Source of the DNA: SSF26 sp037443945
Lineage (GTDB): Bacteria; Chloroflexota; Anaerolineae; J102
NCBI GenBank assembly: GCA_037443945.1
Contig: JBBINH010000080.1
Coordinates: forward strand, 1 to 9,553
DNA length: 9,553 nucleotides
Direction: 5' to 3'
In this document: positions 1 to 6,497 of the stretch, one piece after another
Position numbering within the stretch: position 1 is the stretch's first letter
How the letters are laid out: every line of letters begins with the position of its first letter
Position numbers and translations under genes: made by a program
Notes under the pieces: model-generated
Told to the model about the DNA's origin: nothing
Database searches by the model: none
The model's input: the letters and a program-made list of their open reading frames with translations, nothing else

Positions 1-14
1 CCCGGCGGGCCGTA

Positions 15-61
15 GGGGCGGCGCATGGGCGGGGTGAGGGTGTTTGCGCCGCCGGTGGCGC
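15..61. repeat. G-tract cluster and GC palindrome at left edge
   Basis: Four G-tracts on the + strand (15-18, 27-29, 31-34, 38-40) are separated by 8, 1 and 3 bases, close to a G-quadruplex pattern although the first loop is one base longer than usual. They are followed by an inverted repeat, GCGCC (46-50) and GGCGC (57-61), with a 6-base loop. This could be a dispersed extragenic GC-rich repeat or simply high-GC intergenic DNA. Confidence 0.35.
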
Positions 62-196
62 CGGGCGGTGCGGACGGCGCAGGGGTCGCCTCTTGCCCGG
101 CTCGGGCACGCCCCGTTCCCTTTTTCCGGCGAACGGCTCTCGACACCGGGAATGGGCTGGCTCAGGTTGTTAAGGTACGGCTTGATTGTACGTGGT

Positions 197-219
197 TCCC
201 GCCGGGCTGTAAAGCGGGA
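197..219. repeat. Inverted repeat, 6-bp arms
   Basis: TCCCGC (197-202) pairs perfectly with GCGGGA (214-219) across an 11-base loop. No T-run follows, so it is not an intrinsic terminator. It lies about 410 bases before the first gene and its role is unknown. Confidence 0.35.
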
Positions 220-446
220 GGTGGGATGACGAGCAGTTGTAGCCAGAATGGCATTTGGCGCACCATACGCATACCGCCAGACCTCAAGGCCATATCGCAA
301 AGCCGAACGGGGAAAGGCCGCAAGAAGCGCCTGCCGATATCCCACGACATAGCGCGCCTGGATATCTGGATGGTAAATGCTACGCGCCGCTTTGTCAAAC
401 CGGACTCGGTTCCCAGGTGGGTGGGGGCGAGAGGGCCAGCAGGCAT

Positions 447-460
447 AACGTTCCAACGTT
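447..460. promoter_or_regulatory. Double AACGTT palindrome, possible operator
   Basis: AACGTT occurs twice with CC between, giving a 14-base inverted repeat in which each half is itself a palindrome. The form suits a dimeric DNA-binding protein. It lies about 115 bases upstream of the promoter-like pair at 563-591. It also sits in the loop between GTGGGTG (417-423) and CACCCAC (469-475), which are complementary. That it is an operator is inferred from symmetry alone. Confidence 0.3.
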
Positions 461-562
461 CTACGGCTCACCCACACCCCCCAAATCTCACCAACCCCAG
501 AGACAACCCGAGCCAACAAATCGGCCGGGCCGTCGTGGGCATGGGGTTGGATTCCCTTCGGC

Positions 563-591
563 TTGGCGGAAAGGCGATCTCAGAGTAATAT
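563..591 (+). promoter_or_regulatory. Sigma70-like promoter for the AAA-winged-helix gene
   Basis: A -35-like TTGGCG (563-568; 4 of 6 match to TTGACA) and a -10-like TAATAT (586-591; 4 of 6 match to TATAAT) are separated by exactly 17 bases. Transcription would start near 598 and give a leader of about 30 bases. A ribosome-binding site AGGGG (616-620) lies 7 bases before the ATG at 628. The TAATAT stands out as AT-rich in GC-rich DNA. This is the best promoter candidate in the window and could serve the whole gene series. Confidence 0.5.
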
Positions 592-627
592 GAAGGCCCA
601 CGCCATGCGAGCCACAGGGGTTTTGCC

Positions 628-2037
628 ATGACGAGCATGTCCGAACTGCTCCGCACCGACCACGAGACGCCGATGACCACCGCTTCATCGCCGCCGTTCG
701 TGCGTCTGCGCATGCTGGCCCATTTGCGCCGGCGCCTGAGCGAGGGCCAGGATATCAGCCTGGTGGGCGTCAGCAACATGGGCAAATCCGAATTGCTGCG
801 TCGGCTTGGCGGGGCCATAAACGGGGGCAGTCCTCCGCCTGCGGGCATGCGTTGCTTTTACATCGACTGCAACCGCCTGCTGGAATGGAGCGAACAGGCT
901 TTTTACGAACTGATTCTGCGGGTTCTGTTGACGGCGGGTGTTCATCCCGACGAGGCTGTAGGCAAGCGTCTGCGCGAGGCCTACGATACCCTTCTGGCCC
1001 CGACCAGTCGTTTTCAGGTGCCTCTGCAATTCAACGAAGCCCTCACGACCTGGTTGGAAGCCGTGCCGGGTCGCACCGTGTTCATCTTCGACGAATTCGA
1101 TGCGCCGTTCACCCATCTCGAACCGCGCGTGTTTTTGAACCTGCGGGGCTGGAAGGACCGCTATCCCGGTCGGCTGCACTACGTCGTGGCCACCGACCAG
1201 ACCCTCACCCGGCTGCGCCAGGGCGAGCAGGTGGACGAGTTTGTCGAGCTATTTCGCCTGGGGCGGCACTATCTGCCACCCTGGGAACCTGAGGAAACCC
1301 GCGCCTTCCTGGCGGCGCGACTGCCGGAACTGCAGGCTACCTTTGACGAGGCGGACATCGCCTTTGTCCTGGAGCAGGCCGGCGGCCATCCCGTCCTCAC
1401 CGACATTGTCTGTCGGCATCTGGCCGCCATGACCGGGACCGCCCGTCGCGACGACGTCGGCGACCTGGTGATTCATCGTCAGGTGCGCGATCTGCTCCGG
1501 CAGGACATGGCCGTGCAGGAGGAATGCACGAAAATCTGGCGCGATCTGGACGCAAGCGAGCAAAAGACCTTGTTGGCCCTTTTCGATCCCGCTCAACCCT
1601 TTGACGCCCTGGCCCTGGCCGAGCTGGAACGCAAGGGCCTGGTGCGCGGGACACGGCTGGAACCGCACTTTTTTGCCGATCTGTTTCGCCACTTTGTCCG
1701 CCAGATGAGTGCTCTCACCGATCCCGACCGGCCCCCACGCACACGCGGGGTATGGGTGGATGTCGAGGCCGGTGAAGTCTGGGTGGACGGCAAACAGGTG
1801 GGGCCCTTGACCCATCTCGAGTACCGGTTGCTCCTCCTCCTTTACGGTCATCTCAACAAAATCTGCGACAAGTACCAGATCGTCGAGGCCGTGTGGGGAG
1901 AGGAGTACATCGATCAGGTGTACGATGCTTCGATCGAGAAGCTGGTCAGCCGCCTGCGCCATAAAATCGAACCCGATCCCGCCAATCCCCGCTATCTGCT
2001 GACGGTGCGCGGCCGTGGCTATAAGCTGGTCGGCTAA
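628..2037 (+). CDS. AAA ATPase with C-terminal OmpR-type winged-helix domain (regulator)
   Basis: This 469-residue protein is probably cytoplasmic, with no signal peptide or membrane segment. The N-terminal half is a P-loop ATPase: Walker A GVSNMGKS at residues 47-54, Walker B TVFIFDE at 150-156, a VVATDQ strand resembling sensor 1, and an AGGHP motif at 251-255 typical of STAND/Orc1-like AAA ATPases. Residues about 374-469 are an OmpR/PhoB-type DNA-binding domain, with recognition-helix region YDASIEKLVSRLR (432-444) and a terminal wing RGRGYKLVG. No receiver domain is visible, so ATP or ligand binding, not phosphorylation, probably sets its activity. The start is chosen by AGGGG 7 bases upstream; ATGs at 637 and 673 are less likely alternatives. 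Standing first, before pspA, it is a plausible regulator of the genes downstream. The domain calls are firm; the role is inferred. Confidence 0.9.
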   Translation: MTSMSELLRTDHETPMTTASSPPFVRLRMLAHLRRRLSEGQDISLVGVSNMGKSELLRRLGGAINGGSPPPAGMRCFYIDCNRLLEWSEQAFYELILRVLLTAGVHPDEAVGKRLREAYDTLLAPTSRFQVPLQFNEALTTWLEAVPGRTVFIFDEFDAPFTHLEPRVFLNLRGWKDRYPGRLHYVVATDQTLTRLRQGEQVDEFVELFRLGRHYLPPWEPEETRAFLAARLPELQATFDEADIAFVLEQAGGHPVLTDIVCRHLAAMTGTARRDDVGDLVIHRQVRDLLRQDMAVQEECTKIWRDLDASEQKTLLALFDPAQPFDALALAELERKGLVRGTRLEPHFFADLFRHFVRQMSALTDPDRPPRTRGVWVDVEAGEVWVDGKQVGPLTHLEYRLLLLLYGHLNKICDKYQIVEAVWGEEYIDQVYDASIEKLVSRLRHKIEPDPANPRYLLTVRGRGYKLVG

Positions 2038-2059
2038 CAGGCCTTCAGGACCGCAACAA

Positions 2060-2100
2060 TCGTCTGCCGGCTGTCGTCCACATGTCAGGAAGGCAGACGA
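2060..2100. promoter_or_regulatory. 9-bp inverted repeat in the leader of pspA
   Basis: TCGTCTGCC (2060-2068) and GGCAGACGA (2092-2100) are perfect complements around a 23-base loop that contains the palindrome ACATGT. It starts 23 bases after the AAA gene stop. No T-run follows, so it is not a standard terminator. It could be a binding site for the upstream winged-helix regulator or an RNA structure in a read-through transcript. A TAATAC hexamer at 2116-2121 could be a -10 element, but I see no good -35 partner. Confidence 0.4.
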
Positions 2101-2142
2101 GATGGGTATAGGCTGTAATACGTTCAACCACTTTTTCGGGAT

Positions 2143-2164
2143 GACGCTTCCTCGGCGAGGCGTC
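2143..2164 (+). promoter_or_regulatory. Hairpin in the 5' leader of pspA
   Basis: GACG (2143-2146) pairs with CGTC (2161-2164), and CCTC (2150-2153) pairs with GAGG (2157-2160), with a 3-base bulge between the two stems and a 3-base loop. It ends 16 bases before the ribosome-binding site of pspA. It could affect mRNA stability or translation; no function is shown. Confidence 0.35.
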
Positions 2165-2180
2165 TCGCTTCTCACGCTTC

Positions 2181-2185
2181 AGGAG
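2181..2185 (+). promoter_or_regulatory. Ribosome-binding site that decides the pspA start
   Basis: AGGAG lies 7 bases before the ATG at 2193 but only 1 base before the in-frame ATG at 2187. The normal spacing selects 2193, giving a protein beginning MASLLEKVGV. Confidence 0.75.
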
Positions 2186-2192
2186 TATGACC

Positions 2193-2882
2193 ATGGCATC
2201 CTTGCTTGAAAAAGTCGGCGTGCTCATTTCCGCCAATCTCCATTGGATGATCAATCAGGCTCTGCAGGCCAACAGCATGGCCGTTGTGGACGAGTATATC
2301 CGTCGGGTGGAAGACAACATCGAAGCGCTCGAAGATGCTGCCGCTACCGTCGGCGGTGAGGCCAAGACCCTGCGGCGCAAGCAGAAAGAATTCGAGGCCA
2401 AGGCCGAAGAACTGGACCGCAACATCGACATTTTCCTGCGCGAAGGCAAGGACCAGCTCGCCATGGCGGCGCAAAGCCGCTACAACACGATGAAGCAGTT
2501 GGCCGAGAGCTATCGGGTCCAGGCCGAACAGCAAGAGGCCGAATTTCAGAAACTGCTCGATGCCAAGCTGCGGCTGGAGGCCAAGCTGACCGAGGTCAAA
2601 CAGGAGCGCATCCACCTGGAGGCCATGCTGCAACTGGCCCGCAGCAAAGAGGCCACCCATAAAGCCGTGGCGGCCGTGGGGGAGGTCAGCACCGAAGCGG
2701 CCGGCCTCGAAGACATCAAGGCCCAGATCCAGCGTCGTTTGGACAAAGCCGAAGCCCAGGCCGAGATCGACGCCAAACGACTCGACCGCCAGATGCAGGA
2801 AATCCTGGAGACGGACGAGCTGGAACGGCAGTTGGCCGCCCGTCGCGCCCGCCTGGGGCTGAGCCGGGCCGCCGAAGGCTGA
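2193..2882 (+). CDS. PspA/IM30-family membrane-stress protein
   Basis: This protein of 229 residues is about the length of E. coli PspA (222). It has no signal peptide. The N-terminus, residues 2 to about 22, forms an amphipathic helix (SLLEKVGVLISANLHWMI), as in PspA and Vipp1, where that helix binds stressed membrane. The family-typical stretch VVDEYIRRVEDNI follows. The rest is nearly all charged coiled coil, with a short basic end after about residue 205. PspA/IM30 proteins form ESCRT-III-like polymers on the inner face of the cytoplasmic membrane and protect it from leakage. The gene lies 155 bases after the AAA-winged-helix gene and 37 bases before a small membrane-protein gene, a setting that suits a regulated envelope-stress unit. 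Two inverted repeats occupy its leader. The family call is strong; the specific stress is unknown. Confidence 0.9.
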   Translation: MASLLEKVGVLISANLHWMINQALQANSMAVVDEYIRRVEDNIEALEDAAATVGGEAKTLRRKQKEFEAKAEELDRNIDIFLREGKDQLAMAAQSRYNTMKQLAESYRVQAEQQEAEFQKLLDAKLRLEAKLTEVKQERIHLEAMLQLARSKEATHKAVAAVGEVSTEAAGLEDIKAQIQRRLDKAEAQAEIDAKRLDRQMQEILETDELERQLAARRARLGLSRAAEG

Positions 2883-2896
2883 AAATCGGGCTGCCT

Positions 2897-2915
2897 GCAA
2901 GTCCGCTAAACTTGC
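2897..2915 (+). promoter_or_regulatory. Small hairpin before the PH-like membrane gene
   Basis: GCAAG (2897-2901) and CTTGC (2911-2915) form a 5-bp stem with a 9-base loop, ending 4 bases before the ATG at 2920. No Shine-Dalgarno sequence is visible in this 37-base gap, so initiation may be leaderless-like or coupled to pspA translation. The stem is short and could be chance. Confidence 0.25.
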
Positions 2916-2919
2916 TGCC

Positions 2920-3393
2920 ATGCGCTTCACCGCCAATCTCTACGCCGGGTGGTGGGTCGTTGTTGGGCTGGCCGGGTTGGGCCTGGTGCTCTACCTGGCC
3001 GGCCTGGGCGGCTTTTGGCGCGGGCCGGCCCTGGTGCTGCTGATCGGCATGGTCCTGGCCGCTCTCCTCGGCTGGCGGGCCGGTTTTGATCCTCGCCGTC
3101 GGCTCATTGCCGAGCTGAGCGAAGAGGGCATCACCCTGGCGCGGCGACCGTCGGCGACGGATGAGGCTATCTTCCTACCGTGGGAGGCGATCACAGGCGT
3201 TCGCATCCAGCCCCAACCCGGCTACTGGCAAACATTTGTGCGCACGGCCGACCGGCCTGACGAGTGGCTGTGGGTAGGGGAGGGCCTGGATCTGGCCGAG
3301 ACCATCGCCCACATTGCCGGTTTGCCCTACGCCGGTCACGGTGCCCCATCCGGTCCTCTGGGCGTGGAGCATCTCTGGTTGCGCCCGTCCTGA
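2920..3393 (+). CDS. Small two-helix membrane protein with PH-like tail
   Basis: This protein of 157 residues matches no named family that I can identify with certainty. Residues about 11-29 and 36-52 are two hydrophobic helices separated by a short GGFWRG turn. The basic run RRR at 59-61 would place the tail in the cytoplasm by the positive-inside rule. The tail (about 62-156) has the pattern of a bacterial PH-like (bPH) fold: a strand EEGITL (68-73), then IFLPWEAITGVRI (84-96), a tryptophan-containing strand pair and a final helix. Such membrane-anchored PH-like proteins usually have unknown roles. The gene follows pspA by 37 bases with no clear ribosome-binding site, so it is probably cotranscribed, and its product could be a membrane partner of PspA. 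That partnership is inferred from position only. Confidence 0.75.
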   Translation: MRFTANLYAGWWVVVGLAGLGLVLYLAGLGGFWRGPALVLLIGMVLAALLGWRAGFDPRRRLIAELSEEGITLARRPSATDEAIFLPWEAITGVRIQPQPGYWQTFVRTADRPDEWLWVGEGLDLAETIAHIAGLPYAGHGAPSGPLGVEHLWLRPS

Positions 3394-3397
3394 CCCC

Positions 3398-3412
3398 TGT
3401 CGCGAGCCGACA
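3398..3412 (+). promoter_or_regulatory. Hairpin after the PH-like membrane gene
   Basis: TGTCG (3398-3402) and CGACA (3408-3412) form a perfect 5-bp stem with a 5-base loop, starting 4 bases after the TGA of the preceding gene. No T-run follows. It may be an RNA-processing or stabilising structure within the operon. Confidence 0.35.
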
Positions 3413-3437
3413 CCGTTTGGAGGTGGCGCCGATAGGA

Positions 3438-3451
3438 CAGGCCTCGGCCTG
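3438..3451 (+). terminator. Possible weak attenuator or processing hairpin
   Basis: CAGGCC (3438-3443) and GGCCTG (3446-3451) are perfect complements; as RNA this gives a 5-bp stem with a CUCG tetraloop. A pyrimidine-rich stretch containing TTTT follows about 10 bases later. That is too far away for a good intrinsic terminator, so it may be a leaky attenuator or a processing site that sets the level of the downstream genes apart from pspA. Confidence 0.3.
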
Positions 3452-3480
3452 CTCACGCCTCTTTTCTTCGAGGTACCCCA

Positions 3481-4728
3481 ATGAAGCGCTCTCGTCTTGT
3501 CTTTTTTGCCATCGTCGGCGTGGCCGTGATGATCGTGGCCGTGGCTCTGGCGTTGCGGGCCACCCAGCGCGAACAGCCCCTGGTCGTCGTGCCCAAGGGT
3601 CCCATCCAGGTACGGATCCTGGTGGCCCTGCCGGTGGAACCCTGGGTGCGGGCGGCGGCTCAACGTTTCAACGCCGAAGACCATCGTCTGGAGGGCGAAC
3701 GCATCCAGGTCGAGGTCATCGCCATGGATGGGCTGACGGCCCTGGGCAAATTCGACCGCAATGAGTTCGGTGCTCTTGAGCCCGGTACGGATCTCGAAAG
3801 CCTGACGACGGCGCAAAAGCAGGCCCTGGAGCGGTTTCCCACGGCCTGGATCCCCGATAGCCGCTACTTGCCCGAACTGGCGAACGCTGCCTACAAGGAA
3901 CGGCTCGGCCGCGATGTTTTCCTCACGGATGGCGAGTACCGGGTGCGGCCCCTCGTCCTCAGCCTGAGCACCTGGGGCATTTACCAAAGTCGCGCCGAGG
4001 TGTTGCTGCGCACGTTTGGGACCATCAACTGGCGCACCATCCACGATGCCGCCGTGGCCAAGGGTGGCTGGCCCGAATTAGGCGGCCAGCCCGGCTGGGG
4101 CTTTTTCAAGCTTGTCGTCCCCGACCCGCGCAAGAACGTGGGCGGGCTGACGGCGATGATCTCGGCCGCAGGCGAGTATTACGGCCGGCCTACCATCACC
4201 ACGGCCGATGTCGCCGATCCGGCTTTCCAGGCCTGGTTGAAGGAACTGCTCAGCGCCACCACCGAGCTCAGCGGCGCTTCGGCCTATACGGCCGAGGATT
4301 TCGCCCTCTTCGGCTATTCCCAGGGCGACGGCGGTCTTCTCTTGGAGAGCGATTTGCTCACCAACATGCAGGGCATTCGCAATCGCTGGGGCGAACCGTT
4401 GCTCATGTACTACCCGGAGTTTGTCACCTGGTTCGATTTCCCCATGAGCATCTGGATCGGGCCGGAGACAAGCGCGCTGCAGAAAAATGCCGCCCTTGCC
4501 TTCGAGCGCTATCTGCTCTCCCCGGCCGTTCAGAGCGAAGCCGTGACCTATGGGCTGCGGCCGACCCATGCCGATGTCTCGGTGACCGAAATCGCAAACA
4601 GCCCCTTTGTCGCATGGCAGACCCAGGGTGTGGCTACGGTCGTCCCGCGCACGAGCGCCATGCGGGCGCCTGACCGCGATGTCTTGCAGACCCTGCTGCG
4701 GTGGTTTGAGCTCAATGTGGCCCGCTGA
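3481..4728 (+). CDS. Membrane-anchored extracellular solute-binding-like protein
   Basis: This protein has 415 residues. The N-terminus (MKRSR, then a hydrophobic helix at about 6-26) is a signal peptide or uncleaved anchor; no lipobox cysteine is present, so it is probably not a lipoprotein. The rest looks like a type II periplasmic binding protein: an opening strand IQVRILVALPVEPWVRAAAQRFN (from about 42), GWGFFKLVVPDP (205-216), then GGLTAM, a TWFDFP motif (316-321), and LLSPAVQSEAVTYGLRP (345-361) near the end. These features recur in the same order in the next protein, so the two are paralogues. GAGGT (3470-3474) gives the ATG a normal 6-base spacing. No permease or transport ATPase is nearby. 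The ligand is unknown. It may be a transport component whose partners lie elsewhere, or a sensor. Confidence 0.8.
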   Translation: MKRSRLVFFAIVGVAVMIVAVALALRATQREQPLVVVPKGPIQVRILVALPVEPWVRAAAQRFNAEDHRLEGERIQVEVIAMDGLTALGKFDRNEFGALEPGTDLESLTTAQKQALERFPTAWIPDSRYLPELANAAYKERLGRDVFLTDGEYRVRPLVLSLSTWGIYQSRAEVLLRTFGTINWRTIHDAAVAKGGWPELGGQPGWGFFKLVVPDPRKNVGGLTAMISAAGEYYGRPTITTADVADPAFQAWLKELLSATTELSGASAYTAEDFALFGYSQGDGGLLLESDLLTNMQGIRNRWGEPLLMYYPEFVTWFDFPMSIWIGPETSALQKNAALAFERYLLSPAVQSEAVTYGLRPTHADVSVTEIANSPFVAWQTQGVATVVPRTSAMRAPDRDVLQTLLRWFELNVAR

Positions 4729-4745
4729 TTCCGCTTCTTATCCCC

Positions 4746-4760
4746 ATAGGGTATCCCTAT
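4746..4760 (+). promoter_or_regulatory. Hairpin covering the ribosome-binding site and start of the VWA gene
   Basis: ATAGGG (4746-4751) and CCCTAT (4755-4760) are perfect complements with a 3-base TAT loop. The left arm holds the only Shine-Dalgarno-like sequence (AGGG, 4748-4751), and the right arm holds the first two bases of the ATG at 4759. In mRNA this would hide the initiation site until opened, for example by ribosomes finishing the upstream gene, whose stop is 30 bases before the ATG. The sequence is certain; the regulatory reading is inference. Confidence 0.55.
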
Positions 4761-6489
4761 GAAAGCCCGTCGGAAATCGCCTCCAACCGGACCCCGCCCG
4801 CTCGTCTGGCTGGCCGTCGGGCTGGGGGGACTGGTCCTGCTGTGTAGCTGCGCCTTCATCCTCTTCGCCGTCATCCTCGCCGAGCGCCAACAGACCACCT
4901 TGCGCGAGGCCACGCCCACCGTCGACCCTCGTACGGCCGTGCTCACTCTGGCCTTCTCGCCGGAAAAAGTGAATCTCCTCTCGCCCCTTGTGGGCGATTT
5001 CAATAAGCAGCGTTTGAGGACGAGCGACGGTCAGGTCATGGAGGTGCGCCTGTTGGAGATGCCGCCCGACGCCATGGTCGAGGCCGCTCTGGGGGAAACC
5101 CCGCCGTTTCAGGCCCTCAGCCCCGATGCCTCTCTCTGGCTCGATCTGTTGGACCTGCGCTGGGCCGAAGAGCAAGGGCGCCAGGCGGGCGAAGTCGCTC
5201 CCCGTCGCGTGGCCCAAAGCGTGCGCTTTGCCGTCAGTCCGATTGTCCTGGCCGTTTGGCCCGATGTCGCCCAAGAGTTGGGGCACGGCATCCGTCCGGT
5301 AGGCTGGGTCACGATCCAGCAAAAGGCAACGATCGACCGTGACTTTCGCTGGAGTCATGCCAGTACGGCCTACGCCAGCGGCATGCTCGCCACTCTGGCC
5401 CAGTTCTACGCCGGCGCCGGCAAAACCCGTGGCTTGACCGAGGAGGATGTCCTGGCGCCGGCTACCCTCGATTACGTGCGTCGTATCGAGAGCACCGTCC
5501 GCTTTTACGGCGAAAACGAGGCCGTAGCCATGGAGCGGATGCGCAGCGAAGGCCGGGATTTCCTCGATGCGCTCGTCGTGCAGGAAGCGCTGGTTGTCCA
5601 GCACAATCGCGCCGGGAACGACCCCCTGGTGGCCATCTATCCCCACGAGGGCACGTTGTGGGAAGACCATCCCCTGGCCTTGCTCGACGATCCCGCCGTC
5701 ACCGACAATCAACGGCGCACTTTCCTGGCCCTGGCCGAGTTCTTGCTGGCTCCCGAGCAGCAGCGTCGTGTCCTGGAGATGGGCTTCCGCCCCGCCGATC
5801 TGAGCATCCCCATCGACGGCCCCGATTCGCCCATTGCGCCCCGCTATGGCGTTGACCCACGCGAACCCCAGACGACCCTGCAAATGCCCGGCCCGACGGT
5901 CGTGCGCGTCGTTCAGAACGCCTGGCGCTATACCAAACGTCCGGCCAATATCTACTTGGTGGTGGATACGTCGGGCTCGATGGAAGGGGAAAAGCTGGAG
6001 AATGTGCGCACGGCCTTGCAAACCTTTATCGGCCAGATCCAGGGCACGCAGGACCGGGTGGGGATCGTGCTTTTCGCCACTTCGGTCTACCAGCTCATCC
6101 CACCGGCGCCGCTGGACGAAGCCCATCGCCGTCGGCTGCTGGACGAAATCGCCCGGCTTGAGGCCAACGGCAATACCGCCTTGCTTGACGGTGTCCGCGC
6201 CGCCTACGGGCGCTTGCAACGCGAGGCGGATACCACCAGCATCAATGCCATCGTCGCCATGACCGATGGCCTTGAAAACGCCAGTGCCACCACGCTGCCC
6301 GAATTGCTTCGGATCATCGAGACCGATAACCGCCGGGGAGTGCCCGTGCTCATCTTTACCATCGCCTACGGTGAGGATGCCGACCAACGCTTGTTGCGCC
6401 GCCTGGCCGAGGTCAGCGGCGGCCAGATGCGCGAAGGCACACCGGAGACCATCCGCGAGCTGTATCGGTTGCTCTCGCAGTACTTCTGA
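4759..6489 (+). CDS. Solute-binding-like domain fused to a VWA domain, membrane-anchored
   Basis: This protein has 576 residues. A basic N-terminus (KARRK) precedes a long hydrophobic helix (about 15-41). LCSC at 28-31 resembles a lipobox, but the helix runs on past it, so a membrane anchor is more likely. Residues about 58-350 match the previous protein in order: GWVTIQ (182-187), FRWSHASTAYASGM (196-209), YPHEGTLWEDHP (294-305), LLAPEQQRRVLEMGFRP (329-345). Residues about 397-572 are a VWA domain with a complete MIDAS: D403-T-S-G-S407, T473 and D503 (MTDGLEN). VWA domains bind proteins through a metal ion. The combined architecture is known in Gram-positive and Chloroflexota-type genomes, but its function is not established to my knowledge. 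The domains should face outside the membrane. The gene lies 30 bases after its paralogue and 8 before the next gene, so all three are probably one operon. Confidence 0.88.
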   Translation: MKARRKSPPTGPRPLVWLAVGLGGLVLLCSCAFILFAVILAERQQTTLREATPTVDPRTAVLTLAFSPEKVNLLSPLVGDFNKQRLRTSDGQVMEVRLLEMPPDAMVEAALGETPPFQALSPDASLWLDLLDLRWAEEQGRQAGEVAPRRVAQSVRFAVSPIVLAVWPDVAQELGHGIRPVGWVTIQQKATIDRDFRWSHASTAYASGMLATLAQFYAGAGKTRGLTEEDVLAPATLDYVRRIESTVRFYGENEAVAMERMRSEGRDFLDALVVQEALVVQHNRAGNDPLVAIYPHEGTLWEDHPLALLDDPAVTDNQRRTFLALAEFLLAPEQQRRVLEMGFRPADLSIPIDGPDSPIAPRYGVDPREPQTTLQMPGPTVVRVVQNAWRYTKRPANIYLVVDTSGSMEGEKLENVRTALQTFIGQIQGTQDRVGIVLFATSVYQLIPPAPLDEAHRRRLLDEIARLEANGNTALLDGVRAAYGRLQREADTTSINAIVAMTDGLENASATTLPELLRIIETDNRRGVPVLIFTIAYGEDADQRLLRRLAEVSGGQMREGTPETIRELYRLLSQYF

Positions 6490-6497
6490 ACCGGCCG

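Larger units (their letters stand above)
1..627. other. Gene-free 5' region
   Basis: I find no convincing gene here. The frame at 25-588 on the + strand is open, but it matches no family I recognise, has no ribosome-binding site before its first ATG, and uses codons such as ATA and AGA that are scarce in the clear genes downstream. The first 130 bases are extremely GC-rich and full of short palindromes. Roughly 230-460 is visibly less GC-rich. The last 65 bases carry a promoter-like pair and the ribosome-binding site AGGGG (616-620) of the first gene. Confidence 0.7.

Noticed and set aside
25..588. 187-codon open frame on the + strand before the regulator gene
   Set aside because: No recognisable family, no ribosome-binding site, low-complexity GC-rich beginning and codon use (ATA, AGA) unlike the clear genes; long open frames arise by chance in GC-rich DNA.
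2187..2192. pspA start at ATG 2187
   Set aside because: Only 1 base from the AGGAG; the ATG at 2193 has normal 7-base spacing and the usual PspA N-terminus.
4840..4852. Lipobox (LCSC) in the SBP-VWA protein
   Set aside because: The hydrophobic helix continues about 10 residues beyond the cysteine, and Cys at -2 is unusual; an uncleaved membrane anchor is more likely.
4738..6387. 549-codon open frame on the - strand opposite the VWA gene
   Set aside because: Antisense shadow of a gene with clear domains; long reverse frames are expected from GC-rich codon use. The same applies to - strand frames at 1249-2175, 2172-2936 and 3175-4044.
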